64,000 bases of DNA from Tepidicella baoligensis (GTDB taxonomy: Bacteria > Pseudomonadota > Gammaproteobacteria > Burkholderiales > Burkholderiaceae_C). The stretch spans positions 1 through 64,000 of the forward strand of contig NZ_JACCDB010000009.1 of NCBI RefSeq assembly GCF_013432195.1, read 5' to 3'. The notes under the pieces are model-generated. The model was not told the DNA's origin, searched no databases, and saw only the letters and a list, made by a program, of their open reading frames with translations. The position numbers and the translations under genes were made by a program. Of the stretch, positions 7,803-16,941 are shown piece by piece. Each line of letters begins with the position of its first letter. The first letter of the stretch is position 1.

Positions 7803-8921
7803 TCAATCGCGCAGCAGGGTGGTCACGTGTTCGCCAATGGCCAAGGCGCTGGTCAGCCCCGGTGACTCGATGCCGAGCAGATTGACCAGCCCGGGAATAC
7901 CGTGGGCAGAAGGCCCATCGGCGCGGAAGTCGGGCGCCACTTGGCCAGGGCCATACAGCTTGGGGCGCACCCCACTGTAAGCGGGTTGTAGGGCTCCGTC
8001 AGGCAGTTGCGGCCAATAGCGGCGCACCTCGGCATAGAAGCCTTCGGCCCGCCGAGGGTCCACCGCATAATCGATGGCGGCGGGATCGGTCACGTCCAGC
8101 CACTCCAAATCAGGGCCGAAACGGGCTTGCCCCCCCAGGTCCAGCGTGAGGTGCACGCCCAGCCACGCATCTTGTGGCGCCGGGTAGATCAAGCGGGAAA
8201 AAGGCGCTTTGCCGCTGAGCGTGTAGTAGCTGCCCTTCGCGAAGTAGGGTTGCGGCTGCCAGGCCGCAGCCAGCCCTTCGATCCGGCGTGCCACATGGCA
8301 AGCATACAAGCCAGCGGCATTGACCAGCCAGCGGCAACCGAGCATCAGCCACTCATCGCCAGCACGCACCTGCAAGCGAAATCCTTCGGGCACCGGCTCG
8401 GCCCGTTCGAACGTGGAAGCCAGGGCCACCATGCCCCCGGCGTTTTCCAGGTCGCCCTGCAGCGCCAGCATCAAGCCATGGCTGTCCACGATGCCCGTGG
8501 TGGGTGACCACAAGGCACCCATGCAGCGCAGAGCCGGCTCCATGGCCCGCGCCTGGTCGGCATCGAGCAGGGTCACGGGCACCCCATGACTGTGCGCCTG
8601 GCGGGCCAAGGCATCCAGGGCGGGCAGTTGGGCTTCGTCGCAGGCAACCACCAGCTTGCCACAGGCCCGGTGCGCCACGCCATGGGTGGCGCAGTAGTCG
8701 TAGAGCAGTTCCTTGCCACGCACGCACCACTGCGCCTTGAGCGAGTCGGGGGGATAGTAAAGCCCAGCGTGGATGACTTCGCTGTTGCGCGCACTCACAC
8801 CGGTGCCTATTGCGGTTTCTTGCTCCAGCACCACCACATCCAGTCCCGTCTGGGCCAAGGCACGGGCCACGGCCAAGCCGACCACGCCAGCCCCCACCAC
8901 CACCGCATCGACTCGGTCCAT
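7803..8921 (-). CDS. FAD-dependent oxidoreductase, L-2-hydroxyglutarate oxidase-like
   Basis: 372 residues of the DAO (D-amino acid oxidase-like) flavoprotein family. The N-terminal FAD-binding GAGVVGLAVARAL and the segment GTGVSARNSEVIHAGLYY are typical of the LhgO/YgaF type; the C-terminal SGVRPKL and GIESPGLTSALAIGE complete the FAD site. L-2-hydroxyglutarate or a related 2-hydroxyacid is the likely substrate, but this is by family only. It ends 24 bases from the convergent pyrD and lies 4 bases after dsbB, at the end of a leftward fpr-dsbB run. Confidence 0.82.
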   Translation of the reverse strand: MDRVDAVVVGAGVVGLAVARALAQTGLDVVVLEQETAIGTGVSARNSEVIHAGLYYPPDSLKAQWCVRGKELLYDYCATHGVAHRACGKLVVACDEAQLPALDALARQAHSHGVPVTLLDADQARAMEPALRCMGALWSPTTGIVDSHGLMLALQGDLENAGGMVALASTFERAEPVPEGFRLQVRAGDEWLMLGCRWLVNAAGLYACHVARRIEGLAAAWQPQPYFAKGSYYTLSGKAPFSRLIYPAPQDAWLGVHLTLDLGGQARFGPDLEWLDVTDPAAIDYAVDPRRAEGFYAEVRRYWPQLPDGALQPAYSGVRPKLYGPGQVAPDFRADGPSAHGIPGLVNLLGIESPGLTSALAIGEHVTTLLRD

Positions 8922-8925
8922 GGCT

Positions 8926-9453
8926 TTAGCGACGCCGCAAAGCCCAGAACAGCGTTGCCGCGAGCAGCGCCATACCGCTGAAGACCAGGAAGGACCAGTT
9001 GGCGATGGTCAGGCCGAGGAAGGTCCAGTCGATCTTGGAACAGTCACCCGTGCCCCGAAACACCATGGGAATCACGCGGCGCAACGGAAAACTCTCGATC
9101 ATTCCGAACAGGTCGCGGCCACAACTCAGCACTTCGGGCGGGTACCACTGCAACCAGCTCTGCCGTGCGGCCGTGAAGGCGCCGAACACGGCGATGACCA
9201 GCACCCCCAAGGCCCCGCCCATGTGCACGGCGCGTTGAGGCAACAGCGCAGCGACCAGGGCGACAAGCCCCACGCCGATCAAGGCATAGCGTTGCACGAT
9301 GCACATGGGGCATGGGTCCAACCCCACGACCACCTGCAAATACATGCCGAAGGCGAACATACCTGCACACACCACGGCAACCAACGCCAGCCAGCGGCGA
9401 GGGTGTGCAACCAACCCATTCAACACCTGGTCCATGAATGCTTTCTGAGCCAT
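8926..9453 (-). CDS. dsbB: Disulfide bond formation protein DsbB
   Basis: 175 residues with four predicted membrane helices. The CPMC redox pair sits after the first periplasmic loop, and a second pair (LSCGRD and GDCSK) is in the second periplasmic loop, as in E. coli DsbB. It reoxidises DsbA and passes electrons to quinone. Its start overlaps the stop of the upstream reductase gene as TGATG, implying translational coupling. Confidence 0.94.
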   Translation of the reverse strand: MAQKAFMDQVLNGLVAHPRRWLALVAVVCAGMFAFGMYLQVVVGLDPCPMCIVQRYALIGVGLVALVAALLPQRAVHMGGALGVLVIAVFGAFTAARQSWLQWYPPEVLSCGRDLFGMIESFPLRRVIPMVFRGTGDCSKIDWTFLGLTIANWSFLVFSGMALLAATLFWALRRR

Positions 9454-10229
9454 CAGCTCTCGGCAAACGCCCGTTCGATCACGAAATCACCCGGGGTAGA
9501 TGTGTTGCCTTCCACAAAGTGCCGCTCCTCCATCATTTTTTTCAAGTCTCGGAGCATATCGGGGCTGCCGCAAATCATCACCCGATCCTCGGCTGGATTG
9601 AGCTTGGGCAACCCCAGGTCGGCCTCCAGTTTGCCGGTCTCGATCAGCGTGGTGATGCGGCCACGGTTTTTGAACGGTTCGCGCGTCACTGTGGGGTAAT
9701 AGCGCAACTGTCGGGACACCATCTCACCCAGAAATTCGTGCTTGGGCAGATCGACGGTGATGTATTCGTAATACGCCAGCTCGTTGACCTGCCGCACCCC
9801 ATGCACCAGGATCACCTGCTCGAATTTTTCATAGGTTTGCGGATCGCGGATGATGCTCATCCAGGGGGCCAGGCCGGTCCCGGTGCCCAACAGGTACAAG
9901 CGCTTGCCGGGCAGGAGGTAGTCGATGACCAGGGTACCGGTGGGCTTGCGACCGACGATGATCTTGTCGCCCGGCTGAATGTGTTGAAGCTGGCTGGTCA
10001 GCGGGCCATCAGGCACCTTGATGCTGAGGAATTCCAGATGCTCCTCGTAATTCGCACTGGCGATACTGTAGGCACGCAACAAGGGTTTGCCATTGGGCTG
10101 TTTGAGCCCGATCATGGTGAAGTGTCCGTTGGAGAACCGCAGCGACTGGTCACGGGTGGTCGTGAAGCTGAACAGGCGATCGGTCCAGTGGTGTACGGTG
10201 AGTACACGTTCCTCGTTGAATGCGCTCAT
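9453..10229 (-). CDS. fpr: Ferredoxin--NADP+ reductase
   Basis: 258 residues, the bacterial FNR (Fpr) size. It has the FAD-binding RAYSIAS motif, the GTLVIDYLLPGKRLYLLGTG region leading to the NADP site, and the C-terminal ICGSPDML followed by an ERAFAES end, typical of subclass II enzymes that move electrons between NADPH and ferredoxin or flavodoxin. The ATG at 10229 gives MSAFNEERVLTV, matching family N-termini; the frame continues upstream to 10538 without homology. It leads the leftward run with dsbB. Confidence 0.93.
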   Translation of the reverse strand: MSAFNEERVLTVHHWTDRLFSFTTTRDQSLRFSNGHFTMIGLKQPNGKPLLRAYSIASANYEEHLEFLSIKVPDGPLTSQLQHIQPGDKIIVGRKPTGTLVIDYLLPGKRLYLLGTGTGLAPWMSIIRDPQTYEKFEQVILVHGVRQVNELAYYEYITVDLPKHEFLGEMVSRQLRYYPTVTREPFKNRGRITTLIETGKLEADLGLPKLNPAEDRVMICGSPDMLRDLKKMMEERHFVEGNTSTPGDFVIERAFAES

Positions 10230-10527
10230 GTGATGGAAAAGAAAAGCCGCTGCATCGGCCCGAGGCCGACGCGCTGGTTTTGCAGAAAGACAGACTGACC
10301 TGACGGCCAGCTCCACAGCCGCAAGTGTAGCCACAGCCTGCCAGGGCCGCCTTGACATCGCGCAACCCCTCACGCATCCAAAGCCTCCAAAGCTTGGTAC
10401 AGTGACGCTGCGCAAGCGCAGGGGAGCGGTTCCGCGATGGTGGCGCATTCTGCCTTGACGGCAATCGAACCCGAAACAATAAATATTCATTTGGTCATAA
10501 CCCGAAGTACGGACACAAGGAAGACTC
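10230..10527. other. Intergenic region between divergent fpr and yggX
   Basis: No gene recognised in these 298 bases. A weak promoter candidate for yggX is TTGACG (10455-10460) followed 17-18 bases later by AATAAA/ATAAAT. The AT-rich stretch before the yggX ATG contains AAGGAAG as ribosome site. No tRNA-like or obvious small-RNA structure was seen. Confidence 0.4.
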
Positions 10528-10803
10528 ATGGCACGCATGGTTCAATGCATCAAACTCGGCCGGGAAGCCGAGGGGCTCGACTTCCCCCCCTACCCTGGTG
10601 AACTGGGCAAGCGCATCTACAACAGCGTGAGCAAGCAGGCCTGGGCCGATTGGCTCAAGCACCAGACCATGCTGGTCAACGAAAACCGGCTGAACCTGGC
10701 CGATGCACGCGCCCGCCAGTACCTGGCACGGCAAATGGAAAAACACTTCTTCGGCGAAGGCGCCGACCAGGCTGCCGGCTACGTACCACCGACGCAGGAT
10801 TGA
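10528..10803 (+). CDS. yggX: Oxidative damage protection / Fe(II)-trafficking protein YggX
   Basis: 91 residues, the standard length. The start [10 protein letters not shown] contains the single conserved Cys7, followed by the family pattern [11 protein letters not shown] and the helices [14 protein letters not shown] and [13 protein letters not shown]. YggX protects iron-sulfur clusters against superoxide and may carry iron. The 8-base gap to mnmC suggests an operon. An AAGGAAG ribosome site precedes the ATG. Confidence 0.95.
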   Translation: MARMVQCIKLGREAEGLDFPPYPGELGKRIYNSVSKQAWADWLKHQTMLVNENRLNLADARARQYLARQMEKHFFGEGADQAAGYVPPTQD

Positions 10804-10811
10804 TCCGCGCC

Positions 10812-12743
10812 ATGGCGCATTCCCCCGTGGCGTGGCAGGAAGACGGCACACCCCACAGCCCACGCTTCCATGACATCTACCGCAGCCGGGGTATGGGCGC
10901 CACCGGTCCCTGGGACCAAGCTCGCACCGTGTTTCTGGGTGGCTGCCGGCTGCTGCCCGCCAATGATGCGCCTGCCATCTGGTCTGGCCAGCGGCAATGG
11001 CATGTCCTGGAAACCGGGTTCGGGCTCGGCCTCAATTTTCTCGCCACCTGGGATGCCTGGCGCCGCGATCACGAACGACCCGGGCAACTGTTTTTCACCT
11101 CGGTAGAGGCATGGCCCGTGACCGCGGACGACCTGCTGCGCGGCGTGCAAGCTTACCCAACGTTGCAACCGCTGGCCCAAGCCCTGGCCCAGCAATGGAA
11201 GGGCCTGTTGCCCGGCACACACCGGCTGGTCTTTGAAGACGGGCGCGTGCATCTGACACTGCGCATCGGTCATGTGCACGACAGCCTTGCTGCGCTCGAC
11301 ATCCCGGTGGACAGCGTGTTCCTGGACGGTTTTTCGCCCCAAACCAACCCCGACATGTGGGACGAAAAGGTCATCGCGGGAATGGCGCGCCTGTGCCGCC
11401 CTGGAACCCGGGTATCGACCTGGACGGTGGCCCGTTCGGTGCGCGACCTCCTGGTGAAGTACGGTTTCGAGGTGACACGCCAACCCGGATGCCCACCGAA
11501 GCGAGAACGGCTGGAGGCCAAGTTCGAGCCGCGTTGGCCTGTGAGGCGTTCATGGCGAAGCGCCTGCGCCAGCACCCCATCCCATGCGGTGGTGTTGGGG
11601 GCCGGATTGGCGGGGTCGGCCGTGGCCTGGAGCCTGGCCCAGCGAGGGTGGCGGGTGGACGTGCTGGACGCGGCGGACCGCCCCGCTGCCGGCGCCTCGG
11701 GGCTGCCGGCTGGCTTGATCGCACCGCACGTCTCCCCAGACGATGCGCCTTTGTCCCGGCTCAGCCGGGCAGGCGTGCGCGCGACGCTGCTCAGGGCTCA
11801 AAGTCTGCTCACCGAAGAACGGGACTGGGCGCCCGTCGGGGTGCTGGAACACCGGGTCGAGGGCAAGCGTGCCCTCCCTCCTTCAAATCCCGGAGAACAA
11901 GCCGTGGACTGGATGGCGGACTGGTCGGCCGAGGCCACGGCGGACCAGTTGGCCCGTTGCGCCCTGCCGGACGGGGCCAGCGGGCTCTGGCACGGTTGTG
12001 GCGCCTGGATGAGGCCCGCCTCATTGGTGCAAGCCCATCTGTCGCATCCGCTCGTGCGTTGGCAAGGGAAGTGCCAGGCGGCCCGCATCTGCCGCGAAGG
12101 CGATCTCTGGGCCGTGCGGGATGCCAGCGGGCAATGTCTGGCTCAGGCTGCGCATTTGATTCTGGCTTGCGCCTACGGCACACGCGCACTGCTCGCCGAA
12201 TGGCTTGACCACAACCACGCCACCCTGCCTCTGAACGCCCTGCGAGGGCAAGTGAGCTGGGGCAACATGGAACAGATACCGCAACCCGCGCGCCAATGGC
12301 TGCCGGCATGGCCGGTCAACGGCCACGGCAGCTTCATTCACGGCGTGCCCAGCGCGGACGGAGAGCCCATCTGGATCGTGGGTTCTACCTTCGAACGTGG
12401 CCAGACGCAGCCCTGTGTCACCCCTGAAGACCATGCCGCCAACCGGGTTCGCCTGGAACGTCTGCTGCCGTCCCTGGGCCGAGCCATGGGCGAAACAGTA
12501 CAGTCGGCCCAAGGCTGGGCAGGGGTGCGCTGCACCCTGCCGGATCGCCTGCCAGCGGTCGGCCCCCTCGATGCCGCACGCTGGCCTGGCCTACACGTGT
12601 TCACCGGCCTAGGCGCGCGGGGGCTGACCCTGTCGGTGCTCGGCGCGGAAATTTTGGCCGCGCAATGGCACGGTGAGCCTTGGCCAGTGGATGCTCCCTT
12701 GGCCAGAGCGATGCTGGCCTCCCGTTTTGCCACGCAGCGCTAG
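10812..12743 (+). CDS. mnmC: Bifunctional tRNA 5-methylaminomethyl-2-thiouridine methyltransferase/oxidoreductase MnmC
   Basis: 643 residues in two domains. The N-terminal methyltransferase half (about 1-240) has VLETGFGLGLNFL for S-adenosylmethionine and FLDGFSPQTNPDMW as active site. The C-terminal FAD half begins with VVLGAGLAGSAVAW and ends with TGLGARGLTLS. It completes the mnm5s2U modification at the tRNA wobble base: the FAD domain removes the carboxymethyl group and the other domain methylates. The ATG at 10812 (MAHSPVAW) is close behind yggX; the frame runs upstream inside yggX but that part is a shadow. Confidence 0.93.
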   Translation: MAHSPVAWQEDGTPHSPRFHDIYRSRGMGATGPWDQARTVFLGGCRLLPANDAPAIWSGQRQWHVLETGFGLGLNFLATWDAWRRDHERPGQLFFTSVEAWPVTADDLLRGVQAYPTLQPLAQALAQQWKGLLPGTHRLVFEDGRVHLTLRIGHVHDSLAALDIPVDSVFLDGFSPQTNPDMWDEKVIAGMARLCRPGTRVSTWTVARSVRDLLVKYGFEVTRQPGCPPKRERLEAKFEPRWPVRRSWRSACASTPSHAVVLGAGLAGSAVAWSLAQRGWRVDVLDAADRPAAGASGLPAGLIAPHVSPDDAPLSRLSRAGVRATLLRAQSLLTEERDWAPVGVLEHRVEGKRALPPSNPGEQAVDWMADWSAEATADQLARCALPDGASGLWHGCGAWMRPASLVQAHLSHPLVRWQGKCQAARICREGDLWAVRDASGQCLAQAAHLILACAYGTRALLAEWLDHNHATLPLNALRGQVSWGNMEQIPQPARQWLPAWPVNGHGSFIHGVPSADGEPIWIVGSTFERGQTQPCVTPEDHAANRVRLERLLPSLGRAMGETVQSAQGWAGVRCTLPDRLPAVGPLDAARWPGLHVFTGLGARGLTLSVLGAEILAAQWHGEPWPVDAPLARAMLASRFATQR

Positions 12744-12836
12744 GCCGCTGGCGCTCAGCTCATCCTCGTAGCGAACCGTCAATTGGTGCCTGGGCGCCAA
12801 TCCGCACTCACATCAAACCCGTCTTCCAGACCCTGT

Positions 12837-12871
12837 TTCATTATTCAACAAAGAAATATATGAATGATGAA
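12837..12871 (+). promoter_or_regulatory. Inverted repeat upstream of the cys operon, candidate CysB/LysR-type site
   Basis: TTCATTATTCA (12837-12847) and TGAATGATGAA (12861-12871) are reverse complements with one mismatch, 13 bases apart, in the only AT-rich stretch of the 208-base gap before cysI. LysR regulators such as CysB bind such spaced dyads in sulfur assimilation promoters, so control by a CysB-type activator is a reasonable inference. A second small dyad (ATTGGTGCC/GGCGCCAAT, 12782-12801) lies just after mnmC and lacks a T-tract. Confidence 0.4.
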
Positions 12872-12951
12872 AAAGTAGTTTGGATTTATGAAGGAGCCCC
12901 GTACAGTCCGGAGCCATCTCCATTGGGCAGACCAGCCCAGACGACTCCGCC

Positions 12952-14784
12952 ATGTACGCCTACACCGACTTCGACCGCCAATTCGTCCGCCAACGCGCTG
13001 CCCAGTTCCGCGATCAGTTGGAGCGCTTCCAGGCCGGCACCCTGGGAGCCGACGAGTTCAAACCGTTGCGACTGCAAAACGGTTGGTACATCCAGCGCCA
13101 CGCACCCATGCTGCGGGTGGCCGTTCCCTACGGCGAACTCTCCAGCCGACAGGTGCGCGTGCTGGCCCGCATTGCGCGCGAATACGACCAGCCCAGCCAC
13201 GAGGTGTTCCAGGGCGCCGTAGAGGCGCAGAACAGGCTGGGCAGCATCCAGCTGCGCGACGGCCGAGCCATTGCCAGCCGCCTGCCCACGGGCTATGCCC
13301 ATTTCACCACGCGCCAGAACGTCCAATTCAACTGGATTCCCCTGCACCTGGCCGCCGATGTGATGGACCTGCTGGCCAGCGTGGACATGCACGGCATCCA
13401 GACCAGCGGCAACTGCATCCGCAACATCACCACCGACGAACTGGCTGGCATTGCCGTGGACGAGGTGGCCGACCCGCGCCCCTTCGCCGAGATCATGCGC
13501 CAGTGGAGCACGCTGCACCCCGAGTTCGCCTTCCTGCCGCGCAAGTTCAAGATCGCCATCACCGGCGCGCGCGAGGACCGTGCCGCCATCTACTGGCACG
13601 ACGTGGGCCTGCAGATGGTGCGCAACGAAGTGGGCCAGCTCGGCTTCAAGGTGCTGGTCGGCGGTGGCATGGGCCGCACGCCGACCATCGCCACGGTGAT
13701 GCGCGAGTTCCTGCCCTGCGACCAGATCCTCAACTACCTGGAAGCCCTGGTGCGCGTCTACAACGCCTGGGGCCGCCGCGACAACATCTACAAGGCACGC
13801 ATCAAGATCCTGGTGAAAGCCGAAGGCCAGCGCTACATCGACGAAGTCGAGGCCGAGTACCGCCGCATCGTGGAGCAGGACGGCGCGCCGCACACCATCA
13901 CCGCCGCCGAACTGGAGCGCGTGAGCCGCTATTTCGCACCACCGCCAGCCAGCGCCTCCGCCCACTGCACCGACGAAAAAGTGGCCCGCATCCTGCGCGC
14001 CGCCGCCGACGACGACGTGGAGTTCAGCCGCTGGATCCAGCAGAACGTGCAGCCCCACAAGAACCCCGACCTGCGCGCGGTGACGCTCTCGTTCAAGCGC
14101 CTGGGCCAAGCCCCGGGCGACGCCACGGCCGACCAACTGGACGCCGTGGCCGAACTGGCCGACCGGTACAGCGCTGGTGAGGTGCGCGTCACGCACGGCC
14201 AGAACCTGGTGCTGCCCTGGGTGCGCTGCGACGCCCTGCCCGACCTGTGGCGCGATGCCCGCCGCCTGGGTCTGGCTCGCCCCAACATCCGCCTGCTGAC
14301 CGACATGATCGCCTGCCCCGGTGGCGACTTCTGCGATCTGGCCAATGCCCGCTCACTCACCGTGGCCGAGGCCATCACCCAACGCTACCAGGACATGGAC
14401 GAGCTGCACGACCTGGGCGAGATCGACCTGCACATCAGCGGCTGCATCAACAGCTGCGGCCACCACCACAGCGGCCACATCGGCATCCTGGGCGTGGACA
14501 AAGACGGCCAGGAGTGGTACCAGCTCACTCTGGGCGGCTCCGACGGTTCCGCCCTGAGCGGTGCCCCCGTGGCGGGCAAGGTGGTCGGCCCAGCCTTCTC
14601 GGCCCATGAAATCACCGAAGCGGTGGAAGCCGTGATCGACACCTACCGCACCCAGCGGCTGGATGGCGAGCGCTTCATCGACACGCTCAAGCGCGTGGGC
14701 CACGACCCGTTCAAGACCGCCGCCAACGCGGTGCGCGTCACCACGGCCCGCACCGCCCCCCGCGAAGAAGCCGTGAACGCCTGA
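12952..14784 (+). CDS. cysI: Sulfite (nitrite/sulfite) reductase hemoprotein, CysI
   Basis: 610 residues. Two ferredoxin-like half-domains and two siroheme-binding repeats are visible. The [4Fe-4S]-siroheme cysteines are in ACPGGDFC (C-x5-C) and SGCINSC (C-x3-C) near residue 500. It reduces sulfite to sulfide with six electrons. No cysJ flavoprotein follows, so electrons probably come from ferredoxin; fdxA and a ferredoxin reductase lie 3.7 kb downstream. It is the first gene of a five-gene operon for assimilatory sulfate reduction. Confidence 0.92.
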   Translation: MYAYTDFDRQFVRQRAAQFRDQLERFQAGTLGADEFKPLRLQNGWYIQRHAPMLRVAVPYGELSSRQVRVLARIAREYDQPSHEVFQGAVEAQNRLGSIQLRDGRAIASRLPTGYAHFTTRQNVQFNWIPLHLAADVMDLLASVDMHGIQTSGNCIRNITTDELAGIAVDEVADPRPFAEIMRQWSTLHPEFAFLPRKFKIAITGAREDRAAIYWHDVGLQMVRNEVGQLGFKVLVGGGMGRTPTIATVMREFLPCDQILNYLEALVRVYNAWGRRDNIYKARIKILVKAEGQRYIDEVEAEYRRIVEQDGAPHTITAAELERVSRYFAPPPASASAHCTDEKVARILRAAADDDVEFSRWIQQNVQPHKNPDLRAVTLSFKRLGQAPGDATADQLDAVAELADRYSAGEVRVTHGQNLVLPWVRCDALPDLWRDARRLGLARPNIRLLTDMIACPGGDFCDLANARSLTVAEAITQRYQDMDELHDLGEIDLHISGCINSCGHHHSGHIGILGVDKDGQEWYQLTLGGSDGSALSGAPVAGKVVGPAFSAHEITEAVEAVIDTYRTQRLDGERFIDTLKRVGHDPFKTAANAVRVTTARTAPREEAVNA

Positions 14785-14807
14785 AGACCCCATAGCCTGA
14801 ACCGAAC

Positions 14808-15182
14808 ATGAAACTGCTGACCCACAGCCAAGCCGCCGCCAGTACCGAAGGCGTGCTGGCCCTGGACAACAGCGCCGACGTGCTGGCCCTGTGCCTGGAC
14901 GGTGTGCGGCGCATCGACCTGCACTTTCCCAAGTTCACCGATGGCCGTGCCTTCAGCCAGGCCGTGCTGCTGCGCCGCCGCCTGGGTTTCAAGGGCACCC
15001 TCCGCGCCACGGGTGACGTGCTGATCGATCAGCTGGTGCAGATGCAGCGCTGCGGCTTCAGCGAAGCCGTGCTGCGCGAAGACCAGGATCCTGTCCGCGC
15101 AGAGCAGCTGCTGCGCCATTTCAGTGACTTCTATCAAGGCGACCTGCTGCAACCCCGTCCCAGATTCGCTCGCGCCGCTTGA
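14808..15182 (+). CDS. DUF934 protein of the sulfur assimilation operon
   Basis: 124 residues. DUF934 proteins occur almost only between cysI and cysH in beta- and gammaproteobacteria. Conserved features are the basic-acidic stretch RRIDLHFPKFTDGRAF, LLRRRLGFKG, RATGDVLIDQL and FSDFYQGD. No cofactor site is evident. A role as a small partner of sulfite reductase or APS reductase is an inference from context. It sits 23 bases after cysI and 20 bases before cysH. Confidence 0.88.
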   Translation: MKLLTHSQAAASTEGVLALDNSADVLALCLDGVRRIDLHFPKFTDGRAFSQAVLLRRRLGFKGTLRATGDVLIDQLVQMQRCGFSEAVLREDQDPVRAEQLLRHFSDFYQGDLLQPRPRFARAA

Positions 15183-15202
15183 GACAGAACGAGAAAGCCA
15201 CC

Positions 15203-15991
15203 ATGAGCGACCACACATCCGGTCTGTCAACCCCTGCAACCGGCACGCCGCAACCGATGAAGAAGGCCACCCAGCTGCACGCCCAGCCGTCAGCCACCTT
15301 CGACGCCAAGCTGGCCGAGACCGAAGCCATGTTGCGCCAGGCGGCTGCCCACTTTCAGCCCGTCACCCAGGCCTCCAGCCTGGGCGCGGAAGACGTGGTC
15401 ATCACCCACCTCATCGACGCGCTGGCGCTGGACATTCCGGTGTTCGTGCTGGACACCGGCGCCCTGCACCCCGAAACGCTGGCCTTGCTGGAGCGCACGG
15501 TGCACACGTCCCGCGTGCCCATCCACGTGTACCGACCGGCGAACGAGGCGGTGGTGCAGTTCGTCGAGCGTGAAGGGGCCGACGCCATGTACCGCAGCAT
15601 CGAATTACGCAAAACCTGCTGCAGCATTCGCAAGTTGGAGCCGCTGGGCCGCGCGCTGCAAGGCAAGAAGGCCTGGATCACCGGCCTGCGCCGCGAGCAG
15701 TCCAACGCCCGTGCCGACGTGCCGCTGATCGACACCTCCGAAGCGGCGGCCAAGGACCTGACCAAGTTCAACCCCCTGGCCAACTGGACCTGGGGCGACG
15801 TGTGGCACTACATCGCCACGCGCCATGTCGATTACAACCCGCTGCACGACCGGTTCTACCCCAGCATCGGCTGCGCGCCCTGCACCCGCGCCATCAGCCT
15901 GGGCGAGGACTTCCGTGCCGGCCGCTGGTGGTGGGAGGACGAAGCCGCCAAGGAGTGCGGCTTGCATGTCAAAAAAACGGAGGCCGCATGA
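15203..15991 (+). CDS. cysH: Phosphoadenylyl/adenylyl-sulfate reductase CysH, [4Fe-4S] type
   Basis: 262 residues. It reduces adenylyl sulfate (or PAPS) to sulfite with thioredoxin. The double cysteine in RKTCCSIRK and the pair in IGCAPCTR are the four ligands of the [4Fe-4S] cluster that marks APS-preferring enzymes. The P-loop-like SSLGAEDVV region and the C-terminal catalytic Cys in KECGLHV are present. No cysC (APS kinase) follows cysN, which fits direct APS use. ATG 15203 is preferred over TTG 15179. The stop overlaps cysD as ATGA. Confidence 0.93.
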   Translation: MSDHTSGLSTPATGTPQPMKKATQLHAQPSATFDAKLAETEAMLRQAAAHFQPVTQASSLGAEDVVITHLIDALALDIPVFVLDTGALHPETLALLERTVHTSRVPIHVYRPANEAVVQFVEREGADAMYRSIELRKTCCSIRKLEPLGRALQGKKAWITGLRREQSNARADVPLIDTSEAAAKDLTKFNPLANWTWGDVWHYIATRHVDYNPLHDRFYPSIGCAPCTRAISLGEDFRAGRWWWEDEAAKECGLHVKKTEAA

Positions 15992-16941
15992 ACGCCCGCA
16001 TCGACCCAGCACTGCTCAACCAAAACCCGCACATGAGCCATCACCTCGCGAATGCACACCTCGACGCCCTGGAGGAAGAAACCATCTTCATCCTGCGCGA
16101 GGTGGCCGCCGCCTTCGAACGCCCCGCCCTGTTGTTTTCCGGGGGCAAGGACTCGCTGGTCATGCTCAAATGCGCTGAGAAGGCATTTGGCGTTGGCCGT
16201 CTGCCTTTTCCGTTGCTGATGATCGACACCGGCCACAACTTCCCCGAGGTGATCGCATTCCGCGACTTCCGCGCCCAGGAACTGGGCGCGGAACTGATCG
16301 TGCGCAGCGTGGAAGACTCCATGGCACGCGGCACCGTGCGCCTGAGCCACCCGGGCGAAAGCCGCAACGCGCACCAGTCCGTCACGCTGCTGGAGGCCAT
16401 CGAGGAATTCCGCTTCGACGCCCTCATGGGCGGCGCCCGCCGCGACGAGGAAAAGGCCCGCGCCAAGGAGCGCATCTTCTCCCACCGCGACAGCTTCGGC
16501 CAGTGGCAGCCCAAGGCCCAGCGCCCTGAGTTGTGGACGCTCTTCAACACCCGCCTGCAGCCCGGCGAGCACTTCCGCGTATTCCCGATCTCCAACTGGA
16601 CCGAGATCGACGTGTGGCAGTACATCGAGCGCGAACACATCGCCCTGCCCAGCCTGTACTACACCCACAAGCGCGAGGTGGTGGAACGCAAGGGCCTGCT
16701 GGTGCCCGTGACACCGCTCACCCCGCCGAAAGACGGCGAACGGGTCGTCGTGCGCGACGTGCGTTTCCGCACCGTGGGCGACATCACCTGCACCTGCCCC
16801 GTGCCCAGCACCGCTGCCACCCCGGGGGAAATCGTCATCGAAACCCTGGCCGCCGATTTGAGCGAGCGCGGCGCCACCCGCATGGACGACAAGACCAGCG
16901 ACGCCTCGATGGAAAAACGCAAGCGCGAAGGATATTTCTGA
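15988..16941 (+). CDS. cysD: Sulfate adenylyltransferase subunit 2 CysD
   Basis: 317 residues. The PP-loop SGGKDSLVMLK binds ATP, and further family motifs are DTGHNFPE, GGARRDEEKARAKER and the C-terminal MEKRKREGYF. With CysN it makes APS from sulfate and ATP, driven by GTP hydrolysis. The ATG at 15988 overlaps the cysH stop, and its stop overlaps the cysN start as TGATG, so the three genes are translationally coupled. Confidence 0.95.
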   Translation: MNARIDPALLNQNPHMSHHLANAHLDALEEETIFILREVAAAFERPALLFSGGKDSLVMLKCAEKAFGVGRLPFPLLMIDTGHNFPEVIAFRDFRAQELGAELIVRSVEDSMARGTVRLSHPGESRNAHQSVTLLEAIEEFRFDALMGGARRDEEKARAKERIFSHRDSFGQWQPKAQRPELWTLFNTRLQPGEHFRVFPISNWTEIDVWQYIEREHIALPSLYYTHKREVVERKGLLVPVTPLTPPKDGERVVVRDVRFRTVGDITCTCPVPSTAATPGEIVIETLAADLSERGATRMDDKTSDASMEKRKREGYF

